Shown: piece by piece, positions 27,588 through 36,939 of the stretch | Numbering within the stretch: the stretch's first letter is position 1 | Layout of the letters: each line of letters starts with the position of its first letter | Source of the DNA: Gimesia aquarii | GTDB taxonomy: Bacteria > Planctomycetota > Planctomycetia > Planctomycetales > Planctomycetaceae | Direction: 5' to 3' | Length of the DNA stretch: 64,000 bases | Assembly (NCBI RefSeq): GCF_007748195.1 | Contig: NZ_CP037920.1 | Location: 4,105,800 to 4,169,799 of the forward strand | The notes under the pieces: model-generated | The model's input: only the letters and a program-made list of their open reading frames with translations | Told to the model about the DNA's origin: nothing | Database searches by the model: none | Translations under genes and position numbers: made by a program

Positions 27588-29710
27588 CTGAACCGTTACA
27601 ATCATTCGACTGGAAGAGCAGCAATTATGAACGCCCCAAGGATGGATGGGTTTGTGGGCGTGTCTGTGAGTCAGGCGCGCCTTGCCGGCTCGGTCCCAGT
27701 AGTAAAGGTGAATGTCAATTACAAAGCCGTTGCCAACCAGCGGAGAAGGGAGGGCGATATACTTGTACGCGTTCTGTAGTGAATGGCGGTAAGTGTAAAG
27801 AAGGCCCCGCTGCTGATGGAACCTGCTGTCAGCCTGAGTCAGACTGCCAGCCGCGACGCAGTCTGCTTGCAAAACGCCGCCTCCTGGGAATTTTCGCAGC
27901 GATGATTGCCGGGACATTGTGTCTCATTTCTTTCAACCGCTTCACGGCATCGACTCTACTGACTCCCGGAAAAGTCACCAAATCACATGCCAATCTTGAA
28001 TCAAATTGTAGTGCCTGCCATACAGCTGCAGAAGGAGGACTCACAACCTGGATTCATACTGCGTTTGACGGAGAAGCAGCACTGAAAGATTCAGCGCTTT
28101 GCTTGAAATGCCATACCGAAATGGGTGAGAATGCCCTCTTTGTACATGGAGTCTCGACAGACCGATTAACTGAGATCACAGAACAGATTCAAGCAAAGAG
28201 TGAGATTACATCAACACCGTTCGCCTTGAAGTTTGCTGCGTTCACGGGACACCCTGCGACAAACCATCAACTTGCCTGTTCCACCTGTCATCGCGAACAT
28301 CATGGCAGAGAATCAAGTCTCACACATTTAACGGACCTTCAATGTCAGACATGTCATACCAGGCAATTTGAAAGTTTCGAACACGGTCATCCCTCTTTAG
28401 AAGACTATCCTTACGAACGCCGATCACGGATATATTTTGATCATGCGGCACACCTTAATCGTTATTTTGTGAAAGACGAGTTTAAGCGCACGATGCCAAA
28501 TGGGCAAAAGCCAGCCTCTTGTCGTTCTTGTCATACTCCCGATGCCACAGGTCGCATCATGCTGACGGGGAGCTTTGAAAAGACCTGTGCCAGTTGCCAT
28601 GAACCTCAAATTGAAGATGTTGAATTTCCAGGCGTTCCATTTTTTGCGATCCCTGTCATCGCTCCCTCCATGATCCAGGGTCAGGGAGAGTGGCCGAACA
28701 CTCAGGGGACCTTCCAGACCGCCAAGTTACCACAGTTCATGGAATTACTGCTTGCAAATGATCCTCAATATCAAAATGCCATCGAACAACTGGGAGATCT
28801 CGATTACCGCAAACTAAATAATACGATACCGGAACATCACGCTGCTGTAGCAGAAATTGCCTGGGCAATTAAAAAATTGCTGTATGACATTACCAATCAA
28901 GGTGAAGCGGCATTAAAGCAACGTCTGAAAAACAGAGCGCCAGAATACTTAAACCTCAGCCCTTCGATTATTTCCACGTTATCCCAGGCTCAGCAAATCT
29001 GGTTTCCAAATCTGTCTACGGAAATGAAAAACCATCTGGAGAAAAAACCAATCCTGAATGAGCCAAAGGAACAAAATCAAGAACAGCCGTGCACATTACC
29101 GGTCAACAAAACGAATGGCTGGCATCTTTCAGAAGCAGATTTTACAATTCGCTATCGCCCCATTGGACATGCTGATCCGCTCATTAAAGGCTGGTTAGAT
29201 CAAGTCATACAAACGAAAACAGAGTCATTAGATGATTCGAACATGTGGCGTATTTTCTCAAACCCGACTGCTTCCGGAACGGAAGCATCAAATGGCGCGC
29301 TGGCGTCAGGTCGCTGCCTTCTCTGCCACTCTGTTGATGAAAATCGGGAAAACGGAACTTCGACAATCAATTGGCTGCCTTTCCGGTCGCATCAATCTGA
29401 AGAACAATTCACAAGATTCTCTCATGCACCACATCTTATCACAGATCAAAAAAACAACTGTGTTCGTTGCCATCAGTTTGAGAAGTCTGTAAAAGAGGAA
29501 CTCCAGACTTTGCAGAGTGATTATTTCACCCGCAATCAAACCAATTTATTCTGGCAGATCAATCGTAATAGCCGGCAAACCTGTACCAGTGGCTTCCAGC
29601 CCATCAGTCGACAAACATGTGTTACTTGTCATAATAAAACAACGGCGACACAAAGTTGTTTGAAATGTCATAAATACCATACTCATGATCTCACAGTCAC
29701 ATCAGACTAG
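27584..29710 (+). CDS. Membrane-anchored decaheme cytochrome c with a Cys-rich N-terminal domain
   Basis: 708 residues from the ATG at 27584, which overlaps the preceding stop (ATGA); an upstream in-frame ATG at 27491 would overlap that gene by 97 bases and is rejected. The N-terminus (about 20-90) is a Cys-rich region before the membrane helix, with two repeats of 'C-x-x-G-P-...-G-x-C' ('CRLGPSSKGECQ', 'CKEGPAADGTCC'). One helix ('LLGIFAAMIAGTLCLISF') follows. Ten CxxCH motifs come next (CSACH, CLKCH, CSTCH, CQTCH, CRSCH, CASCH, then CLLCH, CVRCH, CVTCH, CLKCH), in two groups separated by a heme-free helical stretch of about 235 residues. The Cys-rich part would be cytoplasmic if the helix acts as a signal anchor. 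It could bind a metal cluster; no family is recognised. Confidence 0.9.
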   Translation: MTEPLQSFDWKSSNYERPKDGWVCGRVCESGAPCRLGPSSKGECQLQSRCQPAEKGGRYTCTRSVVNGGKCKEGPAADGTCCQPESDCQPRRSLLAKRRLLGIFAAMIAGTLCLISFNRFTASTLLTPGKVTKSHANLESNCSACHTAAEGGLTTWIHTAFDGEAALKDSALCLKCHTEMGENALFVHGVSTDRLTEITEQIQAKSEITSTPFALKFAAFTGHPATNHQLACSTCHREHHGRESSLTHLTDLQCQTCHTRQFESFEHGHPSLEDYPYERRSRIYFDHAAHLNRYFVKDEFKRTMPNGQKPASCRSCHTPDATGRIMLTGSFEKTCASCHEPQIEDVEFPGVPFFAIPVIAPSMIQGQGEWPNTQGTFQTAKLPQFMELLLANDPQYQNAIEQLGDLDYRKLNNTIPEHHAAVAEIAWAIKKLLYDITNQGEAALKQRLKNRAPEYLNLSPSIISTLSQAQQIWFPNLSTEMKNHLEKKPILNEPKEQNQEQPCTLPVNKTNGWHLSEADFTIRYRPIGHADPLIKGWLDQVIQTKTESLDDSNMWRIFSNPTASGTEASNGALASGRCLLCHSVDENRENGTSTINWLPFRSHQSEEQFTRFSHAPHLITDQKNNCVRCHQFEKSVKEELQTLQSDYFTRNQTNLFWQINRNSRQTCTSGFQPISRQTCVTCHNKTTATQSCLKCHKYHTHDLTVTSD

Positions 29711-29756
29711 AACTTAACACGACAAATCATAATCCGGACAAGGATGTTGAAGGACA

Positions 29757-30449
29757 ATGAGCAACTCTATTTTCTCACCGGGTTCCACACCAGAGACAGT
29801 AAAATCTGCTGACGGCAAAGAGGTATCGCCCCCTAAAGGCTGGAATTTACTGCCTCCCGGTGATGCCGCATTGACTCGCCGTGTGAAAGCAGCAGGTGAC
29901 CACTGGGTCGTTCAGGAGAAGAAGGGCAGAAAAGTCTTCTCTCACGGAGTTTGGGCACCAGCTAGCACTATTAATCAAATTCGCGAAGCATTAGAAGCAG
30001 AACGTTCAACAGAACAGTATGCCAAACGTAAAGCCGCAAGCGCCCGCCGACGAGAGAAAATTCAAACGGAATACGTCGATGATTTCTTTCGTGCCGTCTG
30101 CACATTTCTTGATTTTCATCCCGATTATAAAGACTTAGCACATCAAATGGCACATGCTATCACCCAACATGCAACGCCCGTCGGAAGTGGTACGGTTGCT
30201 CGAACCAAGAGAATCCCGGTTGAGCAGCGAGCTGAAGCAGCCGTCATCGCCTGGATGCGGCACCAGACCACTGCCTACGACATGATGACAATTCCAAGAG
30301 TCAATGGGAAACGGCGCGAAATAAGGCGCATGCTGGCGCAACGCTCCAACGAGTTATTGAATCAATATCGTCGAGGTGAATGCGTTTCAGCAGATTGTCC
30401 ACTTCAACAAGCGATGGCTCAAACATTGGCACAAGAGGAATCGGCATGA
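29757..30449 (+). CDS. DUF2293 family protein
   Basis: 230 residues, cytoplasmic, no signal or membrane segment. The central part has 'GTVARTKRIPVEQRAEAAVIAWMRHQTTAYD', in keeping with the DUF2293 signature in which AVIAWxRHxxTxYD is conserved. The N-terminal 80 residues include 'WNLLPPGDAALTRRVKAAGDHWVV' and a basic stretch ('KRKAASARRREK') suggestive of nucleic-acid contact. Biochemical function is not known to me. GGACA lies just before the ATG. The DUF1653 gene overlaps its stop codon, so the two are one transcriptional unit, possibly the tail of the redox operon 46 bases upstream. Confidence 0.8.
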   Translation: MSNSIFSPGSTPETVKSADGKEVSPPKGWNLLPPGDAALTRRVKAAGDHWVVQEKKGRKVFSHGVWAPASTINQIREALEAERSTEQYAKRKAASARRREKIQTEYVDDFFRAVCTFLDFHPDYKDLAHQMAHAITQHATPVGSGTVARTKRIPVEQRAEAAVIAWMRHQTTAYDMMTIPRVNGKRREIRRMLAQRSNELLNQYRRGECVSADCPLQQAMAQTLAQEESA

Positions 30450-30667
30450 AAAACGGACGTTACCAACATTATAAAGGCAACGAATATATTGTGATTGACG
30501 TAGCGCGTCACAGTGAGACCGAAGAAGAACTGGTTGTCTATCGACAAGACTATGGCGAGCGAGGACTCTGGGTTCGACCAAAAGAAATGTTTTTGGAAAT
30601 GGTTGATGTGGAGGGGGAGCAGATCCCTCGTTTTCGGTTTGTTGGACCTGAAGCAGAATCTCATTGA
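30446..30667 (+). CDS. DUF1653 family small protein
   Basis: 73 residues. The ATG at 30446 overlaps the DUF2293 stop (ATGA). The sequence 'GRYQHYKGNEYIVIDVARHSET' followed by 'ELVVYRQDYGERGLWVRPKEMF' is the DUF1653 pattern: a small beta-barrel-like domain with the conserved HYKG and LVVYR segments. No function is established. A longer open frame starts at 30380, but only the overlap start fits the family's N-terminus. Confidence 0.88.
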   Translation: MKNGRYQHYKGNEYIVIDVARHSETEEELVVYRQDYGERGLWVRPKEMFLEMVDVEGEQIPRFRFVGPEAESH

Positions 30668-30683
30668 CTCTCTTCAGAGGCGA

Positions 30684-30866
30684 TTATTCACCCTCTGCCC
30701 AAACCCGAATGGCTCCATCTGGCTCGACTTCGACGTGAACCACATTCGGATGGCAGCAGACCGGACAATCTTCAACATACTCTTGAACGGCTCCCGCCGA
30801 CATATCGATGGGAATGACGATTTCTTCACCACAGGCATCACAAAGATAAGCTGCTTCTTCCTGCAT
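30684..30866 (-). CDS. CPXCG-motif Cys-rich small protein
   Basis: 60 residues with two cysteine pairs, 'YLCDACGEEI' and 'EDCPVCCHPN', resembling the CPXCG family of small zinc-binding-like proteins; the second pair reads CPVCC, one residue off the usual CPxCG. Acidic with a beta-rich C-terminus ('VVHVEVEPDGAIRVWAE'). Probably a single zinc ribbon. It converges with the DUF1653 gene, 16 bases apart. Confidence 0.85.
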   Translation of the reverse strand: MQEEAAYLCDACGEEIVIPIDMSAGAVQEYVEDCPVCCHPNVVHVEVEPDGAIRVWAEGE

Positions 30867-31062
30867 GGTTTGTCGATCTAATTCTTAACTGAAAGCTGTT
30901 TTTTAACGCTACTAGTTACATAAGTGCTGTTTTTTATCACATCTGGCGAACCATTCTATCCCTCAATGTCTCTCTCTGCTAGAATGAAAATAATGACATT
31001 TTAACGGACCGACCTAGAGATCGATCAGAGTCGATATATACACCTCACCGGAGAATCGCCAA

Positions 31063-31284
31063 ATGGCTAAGAATAAACAACAAAAAAAAAAGGAGCGCGA
31101 ACGACGCGTCGCCAAGAAGAAGCTCGCCGCGAGTGCCAAAAAACGCACTCAGGAAAAGTCAACCAGTGAGTCTCAAAAGGGCGTTCTAGACAGATCCAGC
31201 CTCATGAAGGCGGCAGTCCCAAAGCCTGACCGTGTTGTGACAAACAAAAAGAGTACGTTCACTCAACGTCGCACTGGCGGTTGA
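31063..31284 (+). CDS. Small, highly basic hypothetical protein
   Basis: 73 residues, with about a third Lys or Arg in the first half ('KNKQQKKKERERRVAKKK'). It then has a Ser/Thr-rich linker and 'FTQRRTGG' at the end. No signal, membrane segment or cysteine. A GGAG site lies upstream of the ATG. It could bind RNA or ribosomes or be a nucleoid protein; no family is recognised. Coding status rests on the start site, the composition and its compact fit between neighbours. Confidence 0.65.
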   Translation: MAKNKQQKKKERERRVAKKKLAASAKKRTQEKSTSESQKGVLDRSSLMKAAVPKPDRVVTNKKSTFTQRRTGG

Positions 31285-31302
31285 AGCAACGCCACCATTT
31301 TT

Positions 31303-32478
31303 TCAGAACAGACTGGCAGCCTTAGCGACAGCATCAGCCACTTGAGGTGCGACACTCCGATCTAACGGATCGGGTAAGACGCGGTCTGGAGTCGGATCAG
31401 TCGTCGCGTCAGCCAGGGCATGCGCCGCAGCAATTTTCATTTCTTCCGTAATCGCAGGAGCGCAAGCATCCAAAGCACCTCGAAAAATTCCCGGAAACGC
31501 CAGGACATTATTGATCTGGTTGGGAAAATCACTGCGTCCGGTTCCCACCACGGCTGCACCACCTTGTTTCGCGTCTTCGGGCATAATCTCAGGAATAGGG
31601 TTAGCCATCGCCAACACAATCGAATCTTTTGCCATTTTTGAAACGTCATCGACTGAAAGTAAGTTCCCTTTGCTCACGCCGATGAACACATCTGCTCCCA
31701 CAAGCATTTCCTGTAGTGTCCCCACTCGATCCTTGCGATTCGTATACCGCAACAATTCCTGTTTGTATTCTGCGAGATCAGAACGGTCTTTATGAATTGC
31801 CCCCTTTGAATCACACACAACAACATCGTTGACCGACACACAGACTTCTGTACTATGACCAACACATCGCAAGAGACGCGCGATTGCCGTCCCCGCAGCA
31901 CCAGCTCCATTAATGACGACTTTCAGTTTTGTGAGATCGCGATCTAATACTTTCGCAGCGTTGATCAATGCCGCGAGAAGTACAATCGCCGTTCCGTGCT
32001 GATCATCATGAAAAACGGGAATGCCGATCTCCTGTAACCGCCTTTCGATCTCGAAGCACCGGGGAGCCGAGAAATCTTCGAGATTGATTCCACCAAAAAC
32101 GGGAGCGATTTGTTTGACTGTCGTCACAATTTCGTCAACATGCTGCGTATCTAAACAGATTGGCCAGGCATCGATGTTGGCGAACTCTTTGAATAACAGT
32201 GCCTTACCTTCCATAACCGGAATTGCTGCATGCGGACCAATATTTCCCAGCCCGAGTACTGCAGAGCCGTCACTCACTACGGCAACACTATTATGCTTGA
32301 TCGTCAGCTCGCGCGACTTGCTTTGATCCTTTGCAATGACCTCACATGGTCGTGCGACACCCGGTGTATAAGCCAATGATAAATCATCGCGGTTGCTGAT
32401 CGGCATCTTTCCCATGACACCAATTTTTCCACGTAACTGTTCATGAACAATAAGACTCCGCTCAAAAAAGTCCGTCAT
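31303..32478 (-). CDS. NAD(P)-dependent malic enzyme, short bacterial form
   Basis: 391 residues. It decarboxylates malate to pyruvate with NAD(P) reduction in the cytoplasm. Clear motifs: 'LAYTPGVARPCE' with the catalytic Tyr, 'VVSDGSAVLGLGNIGP', 'VMEGKALLFKEFANIDAWPI' with the catalytic Lys, and the metal-binding 'GGINLEDFSAPRCFEIE' and 'IPVFHDDQHGTAIV'. The nucleotide-binding loop is 'VINGAGAAGTAIARLL'. The phosphotransacetylase-like C-terminal domain of MaeB-type enzymes is absent. It lies downstream of glutamate dehydrogenase on the same strand with a 24-base gap, a likely operon linking amino-acid and C4-acid metabolism. Confidence 0.96.
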   Translation of the reverse strand: MTDFFERSLIVHEQLRGKIGVMGKMPISNRDDLSLAYTPGVARPCEVIAKDQSKSRELTIKHNSVAVVSDGSAVLGLGNIGPHAAIPVMEGKALLFKEFANIDAWPICLDTQHVDEIVTTVKQIAPVFGGINLEDFSAPRCFEIERRLQEIGIPVFHDDQHGTAIVLLAALINAAKVLDRDLTKLKVVINGAGAAGTAIARLLRCVGHSTEVCVSVNDVVVCDSKGAIHKDRSDLAEYKQELLRYTNRKDRVGTLQEMLVGADVFIGVSKGNLLSVDDVSKMAKDSIVLAMANPIPEIMPEDAKQGGAAVVGTGRSDFPNQINNVLAFPGIFRGALDACAPAITEEMKIAAAHALADATTDPTPDRVLPDPLDRSVAPQVADAVAKAASLF

Positions 32479-32502
32479 AATTTTAAGAGTTCCTTCAGTT
32501 GT

Positions 32503-33861
32503 TTATACGGCACCGTAAGCGAGCATGGCTTCTGCCACTTTGACAAACCCGGCAATGTTTGCACCATCTACATAGTTGACGATCTCTGACTTCGCTTTGC
32601 TGCCATATGTGACACACTGTGCATGAATTTCACGCATAATTGTCTTGAGGCGTTCATCAACTTCTTCACGACTCCAAGAAAGTCTCAAGGCATTCTGACT
32701 TTGTTCTAATCCTGATACGGCGACCCCTCCCGCATTCGCAGCTTTAGCTGGAGCATAAAGGATTCCCGCTTTCACAAACGCATGAACCCCCTCTAACTCG
32801 GTTGGCATGTTCGCCCCTTCACAAACAGCCTTGACACCATTGGCAAGGAGAGTGCGTGCTTCATCACCACTCACTTCATTCTGCGTGGCACAAGGCATCG
32901 CCACATCAACGGGTACACTCCATGGACGTTTTCCTTCGTGAAAACTGGCCGACTTGAATTTCTCTGCATATTCATTTATTCGCCCCCGTCGAACTTCTTT
33001 AAGATCTTTAACGAAGGCGATCTTTTCCGCATCAATTCCATCAGGATCGTGAATAAACCCTGACGAATCCGAAAGCGTGAGTACTTTTGCTCCTAACTCA
33101 ACAGACTTCTCTGCAGCATAAATCGCGACATTACCCGAACCTGAAATCCCCACAGTCTTTCCACGAATGCTCTCGCCGACATGGTTAAACATGTCCTCAC
33201 AAAAATAGACACAACCATATCCTGTCGCTTCCGTTCGAACCAGACTACCACCAAAGGCAAGTCCTTTACCGGTAAGTGTTCCTACAAATCGATTTTCGAG
33301 GCGTTTATACTGACCAAACAAGTAACTAATTTCTCGCGCTCCCACTCCAATATCACCCGCAGGAACGTCTGTGTCTTCGCCAATGTGCCGATGCAATTCC
33401 GTCATGAGTGATTGACAGAATCGCATCACTTCGTTGTTACTCTTTCCTTTAGGATTGAAATTCGAGCCTCCCTTGGCACCGCCCATTGGTAACCCGGTGA
33501 GACTGTTCTTGAAGGTCTGTTCAAAGCCCAAAAATTTAAGCACACTCTGCGTAACATTTGTGTGAAATCTCATCCCCCCCTTATAGGGGCCGATCGAATT
33601 GTTGAATTGCACACGCCACGCTCGGTTGGCCCGGATTCGATTTTGATCGTCTTCCCAGGTGACTCGAAAAATGACAATACGATCTGGTTCCGTCATTCGC
33701 TCCAATATTTGCGCTTCCTGGTATTGAGGGTGCTCCAGTACAAAGGGGACAACACTTTCTGCAAATTCACGAACCGCCTGATGAAACTCGGGCTCTCCCG
33801 GATTTCGTTTAACTAACCCTGACATAAAATCATCGACACTTTGACAGTTTTCTAATTCCAT
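32503..33861 (-). CDS. gdhA: NADP-specific glutamate dehydrogenase
   Basis: 452 residues from the ATG at 33861, close to the 447 of E. coli GdhA, with an AAGGA site upstream. It interconverts glutamate with 2-oxoglutarate and ammonia. Landmarks: 'VDDFMSGLVKRNPGEPEFHQAVREF' at the N-terminus as in hexameric bacterial enzymes, 'GPYKGGMRFH', the catalytic-lysine region 'GLPMGGAKGGSNFNPKGKS', 'DVPAGDIGVGAREI' and 'GKTVGISGSGNVA' for the dinucleotide. The open frame continues 106 codons upstream to 34179 but that part has no GDH similarity and is not included. The malic enzyme gene follows 24 bases downstream. Confidence 0.96.
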   Translation of the reverse strand: MELENCQSVDDFMSGLVKRNPGEPEFHQAVREFAESVVPFVLEHPQYQEAQILERMTEPDRIVIFRVTWEDDQNRIRANRAWRVQFNNSIGPYKGGMRFHTNVTQSVLKFLGFEQTFKNSLTGLPMGGAKGGSNFNPKGKSNNEVMRFCQSLMTELHRHIGEDTDVPAGDIGVGAREISYLFGQYKRLENRFVGTLTGKGLAFGGSLVRTEATGYGCVYFCEDMFNHVGESIRGKTVGISGSGNVAIYAAEKSVELGAKVLTLSDSSGFIHDPDGIDAEKIAFVKDLKEVRRGRINEYAEKFKSASFHEGKRPWSVPVDVAMPCATQNEVSGDEARTLLANGVKAVCEGANMPTELEGVHAFVKAGILYAPAKAANAGGVAVSGLEQSQNALRLSWSREEVDERLKTIMREIHAQCVTYGSKAKSEIVNYVDGANIAGFVKVAEAMLAYGAV

Positions 33862-34502
33862 TTCACTGATCCTTTTGAGTATTTTATGCGGAGTTCGAAA
33901 TGATTCCGAAAAATGGGACGGCTCAGAGTAGCACAACTTACAAAAGAAATCAAAAACAGATTCTTCTTGATAATAATCACTCTCCTCAGAATTTCTCATG
34001 AACGTTGCAGCAAAACTCAGATAGCCATGCTCACTCAATCGAGGAGAAACCTGTGAAACATGCGTCTCGTGTTCAAAAAACGAAATCATACTGAGGGATT
34101 CGCTGCAGAATGGACCAGGAGCAGTCTGGTTTTGAACGTGACAAATGGAGATTGGCAGGCCAACCATAGTATTCTGCATTCTCAGAAGAACAATTTCTTT
34201 GCAATAGATTTAGTAATTTGAGTTTGAGTTGATTGGTCTTTTTCACTAGAGTTGTCGCAAGAATTGCTGTCCAAGAGACTAGTAGGGGCGAAAATCGAAT
34301 TTTCAAAGTAGGTCCAGACAGAAGAAAACAAACAAAAACAGGGGATTTTCAATAAATTTGAAGGCGATCAACAGCGAATGAAAAAAACTGACATGTTTTT
34401 TGTAAGGAATCTGAGAGTATCCCGACATACTCATAGAACTCACTAAAAGCAGATGTTACATAGGGCCAAGCAGTCCCATTTCAGCAACGAGGAACCAGAC
34501 CG
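33862..34502. other. Divergent region between gdhA and the TVP38-family gene
   Basis: 641 bases. The part nearest gdhA stays open in the gdhA frame up to 34179, probably by chance. The rest is AT-rich and should hold the promoters for both directions. I see no strong inverted repeat or RNA gene. Confidence 0.5.
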
Positions 34503-35270
34503 ATGACACAGGAACCAGAGCAACAGGCTTCATCAGGAATCGCAAAGAAACTGGTTGTCTTGCTAGTTGTCGCAGGTCTGATCGTCATCGCCTACACACA
34601 ATTCGGCAGTGCGCTCACCCTGGAAAGCCTGGCACAGCAGGAATCTCAGCTGATAAGTTTCCAAAAAGAAAACCCCGTTCTGGTCTATGGTGTCGCCTTC
34701 TTGATCTATGTTTTGGTGACGGGGCTTTCCTTGCCAGGTGCGGCTGTTTTGACACTTGTGTTTGGCTGGTATTTTGGCCTGTTGCGAGGTTTTCTATTAG
34801 TCAGTTTCGCATCCACAGCCGGGGCAACGCTGGCCTTTTTATTAAGTCGGTTCCTGTTTCGCAATGCCATCCAGAAACGATTTGGTGAGCGGCTTGCCAG
34901 CTTCAATCAGGCCCTCGAAAAAGAAGGACCTTTTTTTCTCTTCACATTACGACTGATACCCGCAGTTCCTTTTTTTGTGATCAATGCCGTCATGGGTTTG
35001 ACTCCCATCCGCACCATTACGTTCTGGTGGGTCAGTCAACTGGGCATGTTGGCGGGAACCTTCGTGTATGTGTATGCCGGCTCCAGCGTTCCCAATTTAC
35101 AAACTCTCGCTGAAAAAGGGATCAACGCCGTCTTTACCCCAAGTCAACTTACCCAAATCATAGTGGCCTTTGTGCTGCTCGGCATTTTTCCTCTCATCGT
35201 CAGATTCACTATGAAATTTCTCAATCGATCAAAGGTGCAACCTGAAACTGAAAATGGTGCTGTAACATAA
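34503..35270 (+). CDS. TVP38/TMEM64 (DedA-like) membrane protein
   Basis: 255 residues with about six hydrophobic segments. The family core is clear: 'SLPGAAVLTLVFGWYFGLLRGF', 'GATLAFLLSRFLFRNAIQKRFG' and 'LRLIPAVPFFVINAVMGLT', with the conserved Phe-x-x-Arg-Leu-x-Pro region. These proteins sit in the inner membrane and are related to DedA flippase-like proteins. It is 29 bases before a flavin disulfide reductase gene; TVP38 proteins and such reductases are often adjacent or fused, pointing to a shared, still unclear role. Confidence 0.92.
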   Translation: MTQEPEQQASSGIAKKLVVLLVVAGLIVIAYTQFGSALTLESLAQQESQLISFQKENPVLVYGVAFLIYVLVTGLSLPGAAVLTLVFGWYFGLLRGFLLVSFASTAGATLAFLLSRFLFRNAIQKRFGERLASFNQALEKEGPFFLFTLRLIPAVPFFVINAVMGLTPIRTITFWWVSQLGMLAGTFVYVYAGSSVPNLQTLAEKGINAVFTPSQLTQIIVAFVLLGIFPLIVRFTMKFLNRSKVQPETENGAVT

Positions 35271-35299
35271 AATCAATCCCGAAGAAGAAATCATTCGAT

Positions 35300-36886
35300 A
35301 TGAGTACCACAACTTCCCAAAAGAGGAACATGATGAGCGAACACGAATTAGTCCAGCTTTTACCTAAAGATGAGCATAATCAACAACTCGAAGCGAACGT
35401 CCATCCGCCAGTCTGGACCAATCCTACACCAGCGGGTAGATACAACCTCGTTGTTATCGGAGCAGGAACAGCTGGTCTTGTCTCTGCCGCGGGTGCGGCA
35501 GGCTTGGGCGCACGTGTGGCATTAATCGAACGTGAGTTAATGGGGGGTGATTGTCTGAACGTAGGCTGCGTTCCCTCCAAAGGTGTGATTCGTGCTGCTC
35601 GCGTGGCTGCATCCGTTCGCGATGCCAAGCCGTTCGGTGTGAATGTTCCTGAAGGTACCGAGGTCGACTTTGGAAAAGCGATGGAACGCATGCGTCGTCT
35701 TCGCGCAAAAATTAGTCCCAATGATTCTGCAGATCGATTCAAGGACTTGGGTATCGATGTATTTTTCGGACAAGGGGCGTTCGTTGATGACAATACGATC
35801 ACCGTTACACGCGCCGATGGTTCTGTATCACAACTGCAATTTAAGAAAGCAGTCATCGCCGCCGGAGCACGCGCCTCGGCTCCCCCGATTCCCGGTCTCG
35901 ACTCAGTAGAATATTTAACGAACGAAAATCTCTTCTCACTGACAGAACTTCCCAAACGCTTCGGAATTATAGGCAGTGGTCCGATCGGAAGTGAAATGGC
36001 ACAGTCGTTTGCCAGATTTGGAAGTGAAGTCTTTCTCTTCGAACGTTCCGAACATATCCTGCCACGTGAAGATTCTGACGCGGCGGCTGTTGTCCAGAAG
36101 CAATTCGAGCATGACGGCATCAAGCTGATGTTTAATAGCCAGGATATGCAAATCAGCCGTTCTCAAGATAACAAAATCTGTGTCACGGTGACTCAAAATG
36201 GTGAGAAAAGCGACACGATTGTCGATCAATTGCTCGTCGCAGTGGGTCGTGCACCGAATACTGATGGCTTGAATCTGGAAGCGGTGAATGTCAAGTTCGA
36301 TCGTACCGGTGTTGAAGTGAATGACAATTTGCAGACTTCGAATCCACGTATCTTCGCTGCGGGTGATGTCTGTTCGAAGTATAAATTCACGCACGCCGCA
36401 GATTTTCAAGCTCGCATTGTCATCCAGAATGCACTATTCGCTATGGGACCGTTCGGTAAAAAGAAAGCCAGTGATTTGATCATTCCCTGGGCCACGTACA
36501 CTTCGCCCGAGATAGCACATGTCGGCATGTACGAACATGATGCAAAAGAAGCAGGCGTTGAAATTGACACCTATCTTCAAGAATTCAGCGACGTCGATCG
36601 TGCGATCCTGGAAGGCCAGGACGACGGATTCGTCAAAGTCCACACCAAAAAAGGGACAGATCAAATCGTGGGGGCGACCATCGTTGCTGAAAATGCAGGT
36701 GATATGATCTCAGAAATCACGGTGGCGATGAATAATGGCCTCGGTCTGTCCAAGATAGGGGGCACGATTCACCCCTATCCCACACAGGCTGAAGCGATTC
36801 GCAAGCTAGGCGATCAATATAGCCGAACCCGACTAACCCCTTTTATCAAATCCATGTTTAAGAAATGGCTGTCCTGGACTCGATAA
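35300..36886 (+). CDS. Mercuric-reductase-like FAD disulfide oxidoreductase
   Basis: 528 residues of the class I pyridine-nucleotide disulfide oxidoreductase family. It has the FAD-binding 'VVIGAGTAGLVSAAGAAGLG', the redox disulfide 'GDCLNVGCVPSKGVIRAA', a second nucleotide fold 'FGIIGSGPIGSEMAQSFARFG', the FAD 'IFAAGDVCS' and the C-terminal interface histidine in 'HPYPTQAEAIRKLGD'. The N-terminal heavy-metal domain of MerA and the C-terminal vicinal Cys pair are missing, so mercury reduction is unlikely; dihydrolipoamide or another disulfide is possible. An internal ATG pair at 35330/35333 after GAGG is an alternative start. It probably works with the upstream TVP38 protein. Confidence 0.9.
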   Translation: MSTTTSQKRNMMSEHELVQLLPKDEHNQQLEANVHPPVWTNPTPAGRYNLVVIGAGTAGLVSAAGAAGLGARVALIERELMGGDCLNVGCVPSKGVIRAARVAASVRDAKPFGVNVPEGTEVDFGKAMERMRRLRAKISPNDSADRFKDLGIDVFFGQGAFVDDNTITVTRADGSVSQLQFKKAVIAAGARASAPPIPGLDSVEYLTNENLFSLTELPKRFGIIGSGPIGSEMAQSFARFGSEVFLFERSEHILPREDSDAAAVVQKQFEHDGIKLMFNSQDMQISRSQDNKICVTVTQNGEKSDTIVDQLLVAVGRAPNTDGLNLEAVNVKFDRTGVEVNDNLQTSNPRIFAAGDVCSKYKFTHAADFQARIVIQNALFAMGPFGKKKASDLIIPWATYTSPEIAHVGMYEHDAKEAGVEIDTYLQEFSDVDRAILEGQDDGFVKVHTKKGTDQIVGATIVAENAGDMISEITVAMNNGLGLSKIGGTIHPYPTQAEAIRKLGDQYSRTRLTPFIKSMFKKWLSWTR

Positions 36887-36939
36887 TTGACAACTGGGCG
36901 AGTCAATCCATTGATTTCAACAGGTTCAAGAACAGTACC

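Noticed and set aside
33862-34179. 106-codon N-terminal extension of glutamate dehydrogenase
   Set aside because: No similarity to GDH; the ATG at 33861 has an AAGGA site and gives the family's normal length and N-terminus.
35300-36886. Functional mercuric reductase
   Set aside because: The N-terminal heavy-metal domain and the C-terminal vicinal cysteines needed for mercury are missing, and no mer genes are nearby.
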